In this document: positions 21,873-37,192 of the stretch, piece by piece
Numbering within the stretch: position 1 is the first letter of the stretch
Layout of the letters: each line of letters starts with the position of its first letter
Assembly: GCF_000090795.2 (NCBI RefSeq)
Contig: NW_003546280.1
Coordinates: 259,855 to 323,854 of the forward strand
DNA: 64,000 nucleotides
Source: Amphimedon queenslandica
Taxonomy: Eukaryota; Porifera; Demospongiae; Haplosclerida; Niphatidae
Direction of reading: 5' to 3'
Made by a program: the position numbers and the translations under genes
Notes under the pieces: generated by a model
Databases searched by the model: none
Told to the model about the DNA's origin: nothing
The model's input: only the letters and a program-made list of their open reading frames with translations

Positions 21873-24412
21873 TTATAAAAGAGATCCTTCAGAAGGAATA
21901 CAGCAAGCACCTTCATCTCCAACTACAACATTCAGCTCATTCACTTCACTTTCATCATCAGACCCATCTGATACAAACAAAAGCTGACCAGGTGGGCCCT
22001 CTGAAATAAAAGCTCCATCAATAATGTTAGGAGCTTCTACTCCAGCAATTCCTGGCTCAGTAGATATAGTGAGCAACATAGGTTGATTTATCAGCTCAGA
22101 ATCAGCATGAGATAACACTGAGGCCAGTACCGGATTAACTACTGGTGATTCAAATTGAAGAATTGATGATTCTGAATTGAGAGCAATACCGGGGTGATGC
22201 AGTAAGGTGATATGCCCAACCTCTCCATTAACATCTTCTGTCTCCTTCTCATATTTGATCTCGTAATGACTGGAATCAGTATCATGACTCACAGCTGATA
22301 CAGAATTTGAAAGCAGAGCATCAAAATCAATAGAAGATGACGAATCAGTTGAATATTCATCATTTATTTCGAGAGAAAACTCTTGAGAACTAATTTGAGA
22401 TGCAAGCTGATCATAAAACGTCTTGATATCAGCGTCAACGTGATCAAGCTCTCGTATGGTGCCTTGAGAAGAAATATCAGAAACTATTTGACTGCAGCAT
22501 TGATCAGTTGTGTTTGAACTTTGAGAGAAGACGATATCAGATGAGACTTGAGTTAACATTGTTTCATCCAATAGCTGATGATCGGTATCATCGGCTGATA
22601 TTTGACTAGCACAAGATGTCAAATTACTTGAGATAAATTGATCATCTTTTGATTCCAATGCTTGTGAAGCAGAATGAGGTACAGAGATAGTGATTAGTGG
22701 TGATTGAGAACAGGCAGGTTCTAATGGAGTATTGTCTTGTTTCATTGTTTCGTTCCTCACTTCATCTTTTATGTCTTCGTTATCTTCAAACTAAAAAATA
22801 AATATCAAATATTAATACAATGTACATGTACATGTAGAATTTAGACATTAACAAAAGGTGTCCTTAACTTTGCAAGGGGCAATGTCTTACTCACTGAATT
22901 AATTTCTTCTTGTTGACTGACACACTCAATTAGTGTTGATATAATGTGGGAATTGGCAACAGCTTTAGCACATTCTTCAGTATCTCCCATACCTATAGCA
23001 AGACAATAAATAATAAAATAATGTCATATCAGCTCCTTGTTATACTGACCTATTCCTGATATAGACATTATCTTTATGACGCACATAAAGTACTTGAAAG
23101 GAACGCTGTACGAACACGTGATGTATTCAGGCTGAGGCCAACCACACTCGGCAGCTAAATTTTGAATAATTGATTCCTGATCCTCAGAATCAGGAGAATG
23201 GGAATCAGCTTGGGCAGAACAGGAATCAGTCTCAACCAAAGTGTTGGTAAGTTGATGGACTGACGCAGTTTCTAAAGGTGCATCGTGACATTTCTTTAAT
23301 AACTGCAATAATTTTAGACTGGCTATCCTTTTAGCATCATTCTTCCTCCTGTTACTCCCAGTAGAGGTCATCGGGCCAGCTATAGCCTTCACGACAACAT
23401 ACTTATTTCCTTGCATTTGCTCTTGTCTCTCGAGTCGATACTCAATCTCAAACTGAACGATGTATCCTTTACGATACGCAACGTCAACCAAAGTCTCGGT
23501 AAGGTTCCGCTCCATTGTCGTATTATAGCTATATGTGATATTATCATCTTCGTCTTCGTCAGCAGCATTATCATTAGTCTGCTGCAGTGATGACGCCATT
23601 AACGTATTCATTGCCTCCTCAGCTGTCCTTGGTACATTATATGTACACTCTCTTCTTTCTACATTGGCAGGTGGGGGAGGAGGAGGGGAAGGAGAGATAG
23701 GAGGAGGAAGGGGAGGAGAGATAGGGGGAGGAGAAATAGGAGGAGGAGGAGAAGGGAAAGAAGGAGTAGGAGGAAGAGAGGGGGGAGGAGGAAGAGGAGA
23801 CAGAGAAACAGGAGGAGACGAAGTTGGCTGAAACCAAGATGACTGAACTATATTAGAGAATACAGGGAGAGGCAAGCAATGGGGAGTTGGCAGCAAGGAG
23901 AAGCCTGAGGACTCGGGGACAAAAGGTGTGGCTAAAGGAGAAAGGGACGAGACTTGAGACAACATGTACGAATCAATTTGATTTTTCAGCTGTGTCACTG
24001 ATTGCTCAACGTTATTTATTTTCCCATGATGATCAGTGTTCTTTCTTTTGGCACATTTATTAGTCGCCTTATTGTTGTTGCTATTATTAGTATTTTTCGT
24101 CTGGCTACACAAGACCATGGTACTATTAAGTGACGGCTTCCTTTGGCAGGCCTCTTTTTGCGTTGACTTCTTATAAATATTTGTCGCTGCCTCCAATTCA
24201 GCGGATGTGCGAGCTATGAAAGGAGTTGGGCCGTATCCGTGGTAATTGTCATTGCCAAAAGTAATGCAAACGTAATAGCAAGTAGAGCCAGGAAAGATTG
24301 TAGATGGAGGCGGAGTGGAGCTGCCAGTAGCTAGTACAGGAGTAGAATAAGATAGCTTTAGTCCTCTTTTATCAGCTTCTTCTTCAATGTACTGTCTTGG
24401 ATTAGTGGCCAT
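21873..24412 (-). CDS. Protein with three dsRNA-binding-like domains
   Basis: Exons 23050-24412, 22895-22992 and 21873-22790 encode 792 residues. Residues 3-84 look like a dsRBD (helix PRQYIEEEADKRG, strands CYYVCITFG, then HGYGPTPFIARTSAELEAA). Residues 198-260 are almost pure Pro/Ser. Residues 301-375 form a second dsRBD (NLTETLVDVAYRKG, KYVVVKAIAG, then GSNRRKNDAKRIASLKLL). A third at 413-475 crosses the first intron and ends GIGMGDTEECAKAVA. The remaining 300 residues are Ser/Asp/Glu-rich and probably disordered. The basic NRRKNDAKR helix of domain 2 is the best RNA contact. I cannot assign it to Staufen, ADAR, ILF3 or TARBP. There is no deaminase, helicase or RNase domain. It is nuclear or cytosolic, with no signal peptide. 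Confidence 0.75.
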
Positions 24413-24490
24413 TGCAAAGCATGTGGGATGGGAGTGGCTAGTTATTAAATAGTTATTAAAATAATTAATATTTATAAATATTGTGATTGT

Positions 24491-25534
24491 TCATGTTTCT
24501 TCGCTCTTTGTTCTCTTGAAAAACCCTAGTATGTAGCCCAAGAACTGGCTTATCATGCCTAATGTAGCAAAAACCCCACCAACAATAGCACAAAGTCTAA
24601 CCAAAAACAGCGATAAAGGTCTATCGACCTCCTTCATTAAAACCATCAGAGAATAAATCTCGTATTTAAAAAAGAGGCCAGGCAGCCCATGACTACCTGC
24701 TTTATGACTGATAGCTCTATTCCTCTCTGTCACAGAGTACTGGTTTGTATGTAAATCACTCCCTCCTCTCATTTGTAGTGTAGTTGGTACAATCTGTATG
24801 TAATACTGGAACAATCGGTTCGACTCGCGAGCAATGACATAAGTTCCTTCAAGAGGGTCTACCATCCCAGGGGTAGAGACACCAAACCCAAATGAGTCTA
24901 TCCGGTGAGAAAAATTGATCATGTTTGTGGGTACGAATGCACTGAGATGGGCATGACCCTGTGGATGAGGTACGGCTTGGCCAGCGGTTATATGAAAGTT
25001 GCCAGATACTTTGTTGACTTGAATGTGACCGTGGACACGACAGCTGGTGAGAGGAGCAGAGTGCTGGGGGTGCTCGGGAAACGGGATGTACTGCTGGGGG
25101 TGAGAGTCGAACATGACGTCACGTAGCAACCGAAGTCCTTCGTGTCGACGGATGACCTCTTGCTTAGCCGCTAACCATGCTTTCTGTTCTTTGTTGAGTT
25201 CGAAAATAGTCGGTTCTTTGTGAACCTCTTGCTGTAAGCTCTTAGAGCTACCAGCAGCATCTACTACATCAGCTCCTAGGAACTCGCAAGGCATTGCTAC
25301 TGTGATATCGAACCTAAGCTTAAGTGTAGAGGTCATGTCTGTATCCACCATGTATTCATAAAGTATCTCAGAGTCTTTGAAATAAGAGAGTTCTGATACG
25401 ATCAGGAAGAGTATAATGGTTATAGAAACAATGGAAAAGAGTCCTCCTCTGGTTGTGGGCTTTATGTAGTCCTCGGAGACTTTAGGAAAGGCGTCAAATT
25501 CTTTTACAACTTTCAAGGCTTGCCTTCTCCTCAT
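24491..25534 (-). CDS. ERGIC2: ERGIC2 (Erv41) ER-Golgi cargo receptor subunit
   Basis: An uninterrupted 347-residue frame matches ERGIC2/Erv41, which cycles between ER and Golgi in COPI/COPII vesicles with ERGIC3/Erv46. The N-terminus (VKEFDAFPKVSEDYIKPT) is cytosolic, TM1 is about 31-49, and TM2 is about 316-340 (LVRLCAIVGGVFATLGM). The luminal part has the family blocks DITVAMPCEFLGADVVD, CRVHGHIQVNKVSGNFHI, PHPQGHAHL, NFSHRIDSFGFG and the stretch ending SHKAGSHGLPG. It is intronless, unlike most genes here, which might reflect retroposition or intron loss. The short basic C-terminus is shorter than in the human protein. The start is 151 bp from the divergent PSMD14 start. Confidence 0.95.
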   Translation of the reverse strand: MRRRQALKVVKEFDAFPKVSEDYIKPTTRGGLFSIVSITIILFLIVSELSYFKDSEILYEYMVDTDMTSTLKLRFDITVAMPCEFLGADVVDAAGSSKSLQQEVHKEPTIFELNKEQKAWLAAKQEVIRRHEGLRLLRDVMFDSHPQQYIPFPEHPQHSAPLTSCRVHGHIQVNKVSGNFHITAGQAVPHPQGHAHLSAFVPTNMINFSHRIDSFGFGVSTPGMVDPLEGTYVIARESNRLFQYYIQIVPTTLQMRGGSDLHTNQYSVTERNRAISHKAGSHGLPGLFFKYEIYSLMVLMKEVDRPLSLFLVRLCAIVGGVFATLGMISQFLGYILGFFKRTKSEET

Positions 25535-25685
25535 TTTGATTTGAATGGTTCAAATAGCCACACCCATCGCCAAGATAGACTCCGCCTATATTTTCTAATT
25601 AAAGAGCATCTCAGCATTAGCAACTCAGCATCTAAAAATTGTGAAAAATTTATCAACAGAAACTCACAGAAAGAAGATAAGGAAA
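25535..25685. promoter_or_regulatory. Divergent promoter, ERGIC2 / PSMD14
   Basis: Only 151 bp separate the two start codons, so both genes probably use one bidirectional promoter. No TATA box is evident. Confidence 0.5.
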
Positions 25686-28083
<2,398 letters not shown>

Positions 28084-28212
28084 GGAAGAGGAGAAGAGAC
28101 TGCCTCACTCTAACTCTCTTTTTTTCAAACTTGCATTCCATACCCACGTTTTGTCACGTGTGTAGCTATAACGTTTAATCTATGATTTAATCTCATGCGT
28201 GGGTAATTTCTC

Positions 28213-28218
28213 TATAAA
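28213..28218 (+). promoter_or_regulatory. Possible TATA box of beta-helix gene
   Basis: TATAAA, followed by AG, lies 69 bp before the predicted start at 28287, in the 203-bp gap after the PSMD14 stop codon. The position is plausible but the site is untested. Confidence 0.35.
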
Positions 28219-28286
28219 AGAATAATAATGAATTTTCTTAACACTAGTGTTACACTACTAACACTACACACTTACTGGCTAATTAG

Positions 28287-31200
28287 ATGTTGCGTTGTAT
28301 AATGGCGGCCCTGAAGCTCTGGTGGGCTCTTTTCTTCTTCTCCTTTTGCTTCTTCTCCACTCCTGTCTCCTCTCAGAGCTCCTGTCAAACTACAGAGAAT
28401 GTGACCATAAGGCCTTCGAGAGATAGGAACGACAGAGGGCTAGATGACTATTTTCGAAGACTGGAAGGCTTAGCTGAAACCATTAACCGTGACGATGGTT
28501 TCTACTGCAGCAACGTGACTATTGAGCCAGCCGTTTATATCTTGACTAGAGGCAAGTGGATACTTTGTAAAAGAACACTTTAGAATTTATTTTATGTTGG
28601 CAATGTGACAAAAATAAACTAACTATTATTATTGTTATTGTAGAGTATAGCCTTGAGGGTTTCAGTGTTAGTATGAGAGCTACAGGTCGTGTGGTTGTGG
28701 TCCTTGGCAGAGGAAGGGACAGTACTGGTGAGCTGACACTGGAGTTTGAGGAAACGAGCTATGTTGAATTTATAGGTATGTTATCTTATTTATTATTAGC
28801 TGTTAATTTTGTATCTACAGGCATAAATTTTGATGGTGGACCTGGTTATATTGAGTTTGAGAAAGTCACTCAAGTAACAATACAGGGTAGTATATTTAGG
28901 TAAGGAAAGAATAGAGATGAAAGGAATATAATGGAGATGGGGGGAAAAAGGTTGCACTAAAGCACCCCTGGGCCCTGGAAGTTTTATCAACTATGTGTAT
29001 AATTTAATTTGTGATTTGTTAGCTTCCATATGCCACCTTCCAGCTATCATTGACACTAGCATAATATCATGTATTCTTGCTAACTTGCACATTATCATTA
29101 AATTATAATTATTGCTATTATTACACACAGACAGTTCAGAGAGGGGACACTTGATTTCATTGACTGTGAGAGCATTACTATTGAGAACACTGTATTCAAT
29201 AACAATGGTGGCCCCATTATCGGCCGCATAAGAACTTTTCAAGGCGGAGCTGGCGGTCTCTCAGTCCAGTACTCTGATGTGTTTACCAAGAGGCCAAGGT
29301 TCTTAATCAGAAACGTTACTTTCATGTCCAACATGGCCGGCCTTAATGCGAACCTAACCAGTACTGGTTTTACTGAAGTTACGTCAGGTGATTCTTACAC
29401 AGGGCGAGGAGGAGCGATCTTTCTTTTACTACAAAATGAAATGCCCGTAGAAGGTGTTATAGAGAACTGCCGATTTACTAATAACAGTGCTGCCTTATAT
29501 GGTGGGGCTGTGTATGTAGCTTTTAACTCTGTATCAAATCACCAGGTCTATATCACCAATTCTGTATTTCGTCAAAATTATGCCGAATTGGCAGGCGGGG
29601 CAGTCTTTATGTCTTATCAAGTAGGCGGAGATGACGAACATGTAAACAGCGTTTTTGTAAACGAGTCTCATTTTAACAGAAACTGGTCACCTTACGGCGG
29701 AGCTGTATACTTCTTTGTGAGTATTACTGCTGGTAAGTAATTAATTGGATATCAAGTGTCTGTTTATGCTCATGCATGTCACATGGTCTATTAACTGCAT
29801 TCCACTTATAGTAACAACTAGAATTATTAGTATTGCCTAGTCTAGTATAGTATAATAGTATTTATGGTAGTGACTATATATGTAGCTTCCTGCTTAGAAG
29901 CTATTACATCATCTATGACATATGTGACATGTCTCCTAGTCTTCCTCTCTCTCTTTCTCTCTACCTCTCATTCTCTTTACATTGTATAATTTTATGATAA
30001 AAGTGCAATTGTATGTGTGCTGTAATTACCATTACTTTTCTAAGCTTTCTAATTATAATACAATTTATATGTTTTGACTTGTGTATTTGTCGGGAAGCCG
30101 TCCACAATTTAATTAGTCTGTTCTCAGTCTTCTTTATTTCAATTATAATTTTTATTACATAACATCATTGATTGATCATACGACCCTGTCTCTCTTTGTT
30201 CCAGCTGATGAAGACGGTGAATTAGGTACTTTTGCTTCTTTTGAATCGTCTAATTTCACGAGGAACTTTGCCAGCATTTATGGAGCAGCCATTGGAGCTA
30301 CAGCATTGAACCTTTTTGAGAGCAAAGGGGAAACAAGGCCAGGAGAAATTAGCAATTGGTATGTGTTTAATGAACAACAACAACAACAACAACAATAATA
30401 ATAATAATAATAATACACTCTTCTTTTAGTACATTCACTGATAACTTATCATCTGAAGGGGCTACCATTGGCATAACTAATTTCCCCTTCTTATTTAAAG
30501 GGACTAATACTATTAGCAGAAATGAGGGACCAGGACTTATCGTAAGCTTCAATCTAAAATACAATATTATTGTTGTAAATTGCTACTATTGTTAGGTTGT
30601 TGGTGTTTTGGTGACTTTTAGTGGTACAATATTGTTTACTGATAATGAAATAAAGAACGCCAGCACTGGTGCTCTCCTCTTTTTAAGCAACGGACAAATT
30701 AGACTGATGAGATCCACTACTGTTGAAATAATAGATAACAGAGGAGGGTGAGTCTGTGCAAGTAGGATGAGCAGTAATAAAATATTAGAAATAGACATGA
30801 CTCTCAATTTTTATTACATTTTCCGATGCATATTGATGCCCTTATGCTAAGTAGAAAGTTTGAGCTGACTCTGATAAATCAATGCATTTTAAAAATGAGT
30901 CAATTTTTGTCAAAAATTAATAATACAACCCAGAAATCATCTCAAATTTTTATTACATTTTCTAATGCATACTAATGTTCTTATGCTGTGTAGCAAGTTT
31001 GAGCTGATTCCGACTTTAATTTTTCAAGTTACGGCCATTTTTAAAAAACTTCAAAATTCTGAAAAATACCCAAGGCTATAGCCCATAGTTTTTTCCGAAA
31101 AATGGCTCCAAAATCACCCCACATTTTTATTACATTTTCTGATACATATTAATGTCCTTATGCTGTGTAGCAAGTTTGAGCTGATTCTGACTTTAATTTT

Positions 31201-32306
31201 TCAAGTTACGGCCATTTTTAAAAAACTTCAAAATTCTGAAAAATACCCAAGGCTATAGCCCATGGTTTTTTCCAAAAAATGGCTCTGAAATCACCCCACA
31301 TTTTTATTACATTCTCTGATACATATTAATGTCCTTATGCTATGTAGCAAGTTTGAGCTGATTCCGACTTCAATTTTTCAAGTTACGGCCTTTTTAAGAA
31401 AATATCAAAATTCTGAAAAATACCCAAGGCTATAGCCCATGGTTTTTTCCGAAAAATGGCTCTGAAATCACCCCAAATTTTTATTACATTTTTTGATACA
31501 TATTGATGTTCTTATGCTTTTGTCAAAAATTAATACAACTATATACTTATAATCATACTCTATTGCTTACTTTACACAGTTGGGGTGCTGGTATTGTCCC
31601 TACAATTGCATTTACTCCCTCGGCCTACACTGAACTATCAAGGAACCCACTGTGCTCCTTTTTATACGAGGACACCTCAGTTCCCCCTGACCAATGGGAG
31701 GTATGTTCATGTATCTGTACTATATAGTTTATAATAATGGTGATAGGACCTTTTGAGATCCATTCAAAAATTGTTAACACTGTTTCTTTATAATTGAAAA
31801 GATGAGGCTTTACTTAAAATTGTTGCAAGTTATAAAAGCCATAAACCTTGCAATAGCATCATGGGTTCTCCAATTTCCATTTCCTGCCACACCCTCAATT
31901 AATTGCTTATTGCATTTCAAGTTAGATGTGTACTAACTGTAAAGCCATAGATAGTGAGTATAATAATGGTAAACACACAAGCAAGAGTATCTATTAACCA
32001 ATGGAACTGTCAATCTAATGTATAATAGAGCTGGAATGCTTTCTATTCTTATACAGTGTATGTTTCAGCAATGGTTTCTATAGGACTTCTGGTGGTAACA
32101 TAAGTCTGTGTGTATTAACTATATGTACATTTACTCTTCCTCCAGGTTAACATGACAATAAATGAAAACAGAGCTATTGTTGGTAGTGCAGTGTATGTTA
32201 ATGATATACGTCGATGCTCTTGGGTAGGAGGTACCAGTAACTTCAACATAAGCCGAGCCTATCAATGGAGATTCATGAAAATTGGGTATGCACTAATGTA
32301 TAGTAC

Positions 32307-32360
<54 letters not shown>

Positions 32361-32608
32361 AGGCCTAATAATGCAAACAGTGCTCGTGTTGGTAATACTG
32401 AGTATGATGTTCAGACCCAACCAGTTGACACTGTAGTTGGTTCACAGGGTCGAGAAGAAAGAGTAAGAGAGAGCCGTATACACAACTATGCACATTTTAA
32501 TTTTTAATAGGTTGAGGGTTTTCCTGGTCAACCAATAAGATTGAATATATACTCGACTAGTGAAACTGGTACACGTACTTATGCTATATGGGGCTTTCGG
32601 CCGGTAAG

Positions 32609-32640
<32 letters not shown>

Positions 32641-35600
32641 AAGAAAGAGAGAGAGAAAAAATTATGTGCAACTCCCTCTATCTCTTTCTCTCTCTCTTCT
32701 CTAGATTAATAATCCTCGCAACTCTGTTATATTTGATCCGTCCGCTGTATCAGCTAGAGATAACTTAGAGCGCCCAGTTGAGATCTATTACTTTTTAACT
32801 GACGATTCATTTGATCTTGATAATGTTAGAATTACAGTCCAAGCATCTACTCTATTAACTGAAGTATGAGAGTATCTTAATGTAACTAAGGATTTAAGAG
32901 GATCTGATATTTGTTTTATATGTATATAGGATGAAAGTAAAGTTACTTTTAATTTAACTTTGAGGTCTTGTCCAGCTGGTACTGTACTCTCCATAGTTCC
33001 TGGCAACACTTATTATGGTTGTGCCTGCCATACAGACAGGACTGATATAAACAGCTGTGAAGACAGGACTGTGTATATTACTGTGAGACTAGAGACAATT
33101 ACAATACTCAAATCATACTCTCTTCTTTCTGCTCCTTTGTCTTCTCTCTAGCTCAATAAATGGGCTGCTATCACAGACAATTCACGTGATAAGTTATTCC
33201 TCATAGACTGTCCACCTGGTTACTGCAGGTGTACGCCATTTCTGAGTGCCAGTCTAATCAATACTGGTATCACTAGCAATAATGGAGGCAATGGAGGAAA
33301 TGGAGGAAATAATTTTGGTGATATACCTAGCGATTCTTTCATTACTTGTGATTATGTGTTCAATACTGATTATAATGATTCTATATGCAGCTGTGATAGA
33401 ACAGGTATAGCCCGCCTTTTATGACTATATTAATTGACTCATGTTTTGAACTAGGAGTGTTATGTGGGCAGTGTATTAATCACACTAGTGTTAGCGTCCT
33501 GCTGAACAAGTGCACCAGTTGCAGTAATGCTAACAGTATTTTTATTGTTTTATTAAGTAAGAGACAGAGAAGGGGGCTGAATGCAAGAAGAAAGGAGAGA
33601 ATAAAATAGCATGAATTTATTATTTTTTTTCCCATTATTATGCATAGTTGTGATTGATATTGCAGCTTTTCTTGTTATGCTGATAGTAATGATACCAATG
33701 AGAGATTGGTATATCTCTTGTATCTATTATCTACAGGTAAATAATAATAATAATAATGTTGTCATTATTATTTGTGTTGTTTTTGTTTTAGCTTATCTCA
33801 ATTATCTCTCTACGCTTTCCTGAAACTTTTGACAGAGTCCAGCCATATGTAAGTCAATAGAGACGTATAAGTAATACATTATCTTTTAAGTTATCATGAA
33901 AATATCAAGTTATCATAAAAAATACTGATGCAACTTTATTTTATATTGTCTTTTTTTCACCATTTTTAGTTGTATTATGCTACCAGTTTACTGAGTTTCT
34001 ATTTTCCTTACGACTTCTGTGTTTATTCCAACACGTCCACCATTGTTTCTTATGTATTAAAATTCATTCCAATGATGTGTGCAACTATAGTTATACCCTC
34101 AGTCAGCTTTGTTAGGTAAATTATCATCATCATCATCATTATCATTATTATTATTATTGCTATTATATTTTGCTTATAAATATGAGACACTTTTTCACTT
34201 TCATTTTTTAGAGATTGTCTCTTAAAGCGTAAATTAAAGAGAGTCCCTCATCATGGTACCGTGGACATATGTCAAGCAATCTTCATGCCGGCACTCTATG
34301 CAGCTCTCTCAGTTTTTAACTGTCCTTTAGTTCCCATTAGTAATGGAGGTGGCGGAAATGATATAAGACATGAATTGGTAAACATTTTTATAGTATAGCA
34401 CTACTTTTATTTATGGATATAAAAAGTTGCTGCTAGATAGAAAAAAGTTTGCAAAATAAGCTAATTAATTCATTAAATAGAGTATAGCATAAAAATTTCA
34501 ATAAAATTAAAATCTATAAAGTTTAGAATATGTGCTATATAGTATTAATGTTTTTAATTTTCCACCTCCTCTTTTTTCGTTTTCTCAGCGTTGGTATCAC
34601 GATGGTTCTGTGAAGTGTTTCTCTGGTGGTCATATTGGCTTGACTTTCCTTGCGTTGCTAGTTATAATTTATTCTATTGCTACAACTTTTGTTACCTTTT
34701 TATTCTCACTGGATAAATCTGAAAAGGTATAAAAATAATCTATCATTTGACTTTCCTTCTCCCTCTCTCTCTCTCTCTCTTCTAGCTACACAGGTGCTTT
34801 TATTTTGCAGCTGAGTCTTTACATGCTCAGTTTAATGACAAGTATCCCTATTGGGGTACCATTATACTAATGAAGAAGATGGTATTGGTCATTCTGCTAG
34901 TTGCTATACCTTCCAATATTGTTAGTAAATTGATCTATATACATGTAGCTGTACACACTGCACTAAATGCTTTACTAAAAGACCATTGACACTATGGTTC
35001 ATGGTACATGCTTTTGAGCTAAAAGTAATAGATGCATGTTAAACTTGAATAATGTTTGATGAACCTGCTACATGGCCAATACTTGTTTTAAAGTGTTTTT
35101 AATACTGAATAACTTTTATTATTATTTCTTTTTTAGGGTATACTATTGTTAGTAATTACAGCATTTGCTGGTCTGGAGATGTTGCTAGAGCCCTTTAAAA
35201 CGCTACTAGGCAACATTGTTAATGCTTTAATGGGCTGCCTTGTTTTCATTTTGCTTGCTCTTACTCAAGTCAGCAAGTTTTTAGAAGATTATCATTACAG
35301 CTCCTACGAGACAATCCAGCCCCTCTCATCACTGGTTGATGACAGCGATCCTAAGTGCAACTTTGATTTAAGGACCACCACATTGGTTAAAGTCATGGCC
35401 TTCTTTTATTATCTGCCACTTTTGGTTACAATCGTATTGATTATTGGTAATGTTATATGGACTATTACAACTAAATACATGTAAGTATATATAATATATA
35501 TAATGCATGCTAGTTGACTGTATGTAAAATAAATGACGACCGTCTTTAATCTCTAAGTCTCTCTTCATATAAATACCACTGCATTAAATCATTATTGACA

Positions 35601-35892
35601 TTATATAATTGTACTTTATAGCAAATATCGTACCAACAAGAAGAAACGACATAAAGAAAGAGAGATGATCTCAGTACTAACTAGAGTCCCTTCAACCACT
35701 GGTAATGTTGAAAAAGGAAGGACTCTAACAACTACTACGTTCATTAAGAGATCAGAGTTAGACCATACTCCACCAGTATCACCCAGCAGACTGGAAGAAT
35801 CGGTAGAGATCAATTGGAAACCGGCCAAGACTAAAAGAAATAGACTTAGTTTTTTTAAAAACATGAAAAGAGAACAAGAGACTTCAATGTAA
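28287..35892 (+). CDS. Large beta-helix ectodomain protein with C-terminal multi-TM bundle
   Basis: I do not recognise a named orthologue. There are 23 exons, from 28287-28551, 28644-28775, 28821-28899 and 29131-29732 through 33152-33404, 33455-33556 and 35137-35480 to 35622-35892, giving 1,320 residues. A signal peptide (ALFFFSFCFFSTPVSS) starts it. The ectodomain has parallel beta-helix repeats of the type FTNNSAALYGGAVYVAF, FRQNYAELAGGAVFMS and FNRNWSPYGGAVYFF. A Cys-rich piece before the membrane contains RTGVLCGQC and CTSCSN (about 835-870). Residues 872 to about 1230 hold roughly eight hydrophobic spans, including IDIAAFLVMLIVMIPM and LVKVMAFFYYLPLLVTIVLI. The basic, Ser/Thr-rich tail is cytosolic. 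The plan suggests a cell-surface receptor or channel-like protein. Intron 1 appears to be GC-AG. The other ATG, at 28302, also keeps the signal peptide. Confidence 0.8.
30795..31545 (+). repeat. 177-bp tandem repeat, about 4.5 copies (beta-helix gene intron 7)
   Basis: The anchor TTATGCT occurs near 30842, 30981, 31158, 31335 and 31512, giving three exact 177-bp steps and one shortened unit. This is subfamily B with an AAGGCTATAGCCCATGG-type core, in the same sense as the gene. Confidence 0.9.
32306..32356. repeat. ATT microsatellite
   Basis: About 50 bp of ATT repeats just upstream of the splice acceptor of exon 10 of the beta-helix gene. Confidence 0.85.
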
Positions 35893-36088
35893 TAATTACA
35901 TCATATCATCTATATGTTCAGTCATGCTATAAGTAAATCATTATTATACCAACAGTTTTTTACATGATATTAAGGAAAACACTGTCTTAAAATTATTAGT
36001 GGGAAAATTTCCTATTTCAAGCAGTCCAAAATAAACCATTTTTTCATTGAAATTGATAACTAAAAAAGTTATAGTTAGAAAAATCTAT

Positions 36089-37192
36089 TTATGCTGTCAT
36101 GCCAGTAGGTCTAATGATAATCTCGTTCACCTACAAATGAAAGTATTTAAAGAGAAACAACAATTAAACTAAATTACCTCCATTCTTGGTGGTGCACTAA
36201 TGGCAAATACAACAGCATTGGCAATATCTTCAGCTCTAAGTGCTGGACCCTACCCACACACATTCATTTTTATAATAAAAAACAATATAAAATATCTCTA
36301 GTTTACATTAGCTACTCTGTCATCAGTTGATTCTACAACTTTTTCTATATCATCGGATTTGATTGCTCTACCAAAAAATTCTGTCTTTACTATTCCAGGT
36401 GAAATAGACTGATTGAAAGAATTAAATGTCAGCAAGTTTGTTTATACTTACTGTGCAGCGACAGTTTGACTTCATTTCTCTTAGCTCTTGCCTGACACCT
36501 TCAGCAATAGCAGTAATGGCAAATTTGGTGGCAGAATAAAAGTGAACGAGTTTAAGCGGAGGAACAATATGACCTACACGACTGCAAATGAAAAAAAAAA
36601 AGTATAATAATATGCCAATGGCAAAAAAATTTAAAACCTGTTAATGAGTATAATATGAGCATCATCTACTCCTCTCTCCTTTACTTGATTCATAAATTCT
36701 CTTGTTATAATACAAGGACCTAATACATTAACCTACACATCAGTATCATACAGTGAGAGCAAGAGTCATTGATGTTACTTACATCAAGCATGTTCCTCCA
36801 GTCTTTAGTATCACCAGTTAATAAAGGAGCATTATGAGCTAATCCTGCATTATTGACACACACATCAATACCACCAAACTGATCTTTAGCATAACTAAAT
36901 ACACTCTTGATATCATCTTCATTAGTAACATCACATTTCATGCCAACCAGTTTACCACCACTAGCAGTTGTGCCTAAACTATCTGATAATTTCTACAAAA
37001 AAATTCAACTATTCAGTGAATTTGTCCCTCCCTCTCTTCTGCTGATTGGCAATATCTAACCTTTATTCTCTCCACATCTCTTGCTGCTCCTAATACTATC
37101 ATACCATTCTTTACCAGTGATTCAGCAATCCCTGCTCCAATGCCAGAACTGGCTCCTGTCACTAATGCTACTCTACCACACCAACGATCCAT
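36089..37192 (-). CDS. DHRS11: Short-chain dehydrogenase, DHRS11-like
   Basis: This is an NAD(P)-dependent oxidoreductase of the classical SDR family. Exons 37061-37192, 36783-36992, 36638-36732, 36452-36581, 36307-36408, 36178-36249 and 36089-36130 encode 260 residues, the same as human DHRS11. Visible motifs are the cofactor-binding VALVTGASSGIGAGIA, CDVTNEDD, the NNAG-type VCVNNAGLAHNAPLL, and the catalytic pair in VHFYSATKFAITAIAEG (YxxxK). ISPGIVKTEF follows. The catalytic serine position, in HIILINSR, crosses an intron. DHRS11 proteins reduce keto-steroids and other carbonyls, but the sponge substrate is unknown. It converges with the beta-helix gene, with 196 bp between stop codons. 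Confidence 0.9.

Noticed and set aside
23535-23831. Glycine-rich plus-strand frame
   Set aside because: It is the antisense of the Pro/Ser block of the dsRBD protein.
30795-31545. Tandem array considered as a CRISPR-like or satellite locus
   Set aside because: Whole monomers repeat with no unique spacers and the setting is a eukaryotic intron, so it is not CRISPR. It is kept as a repeat family.
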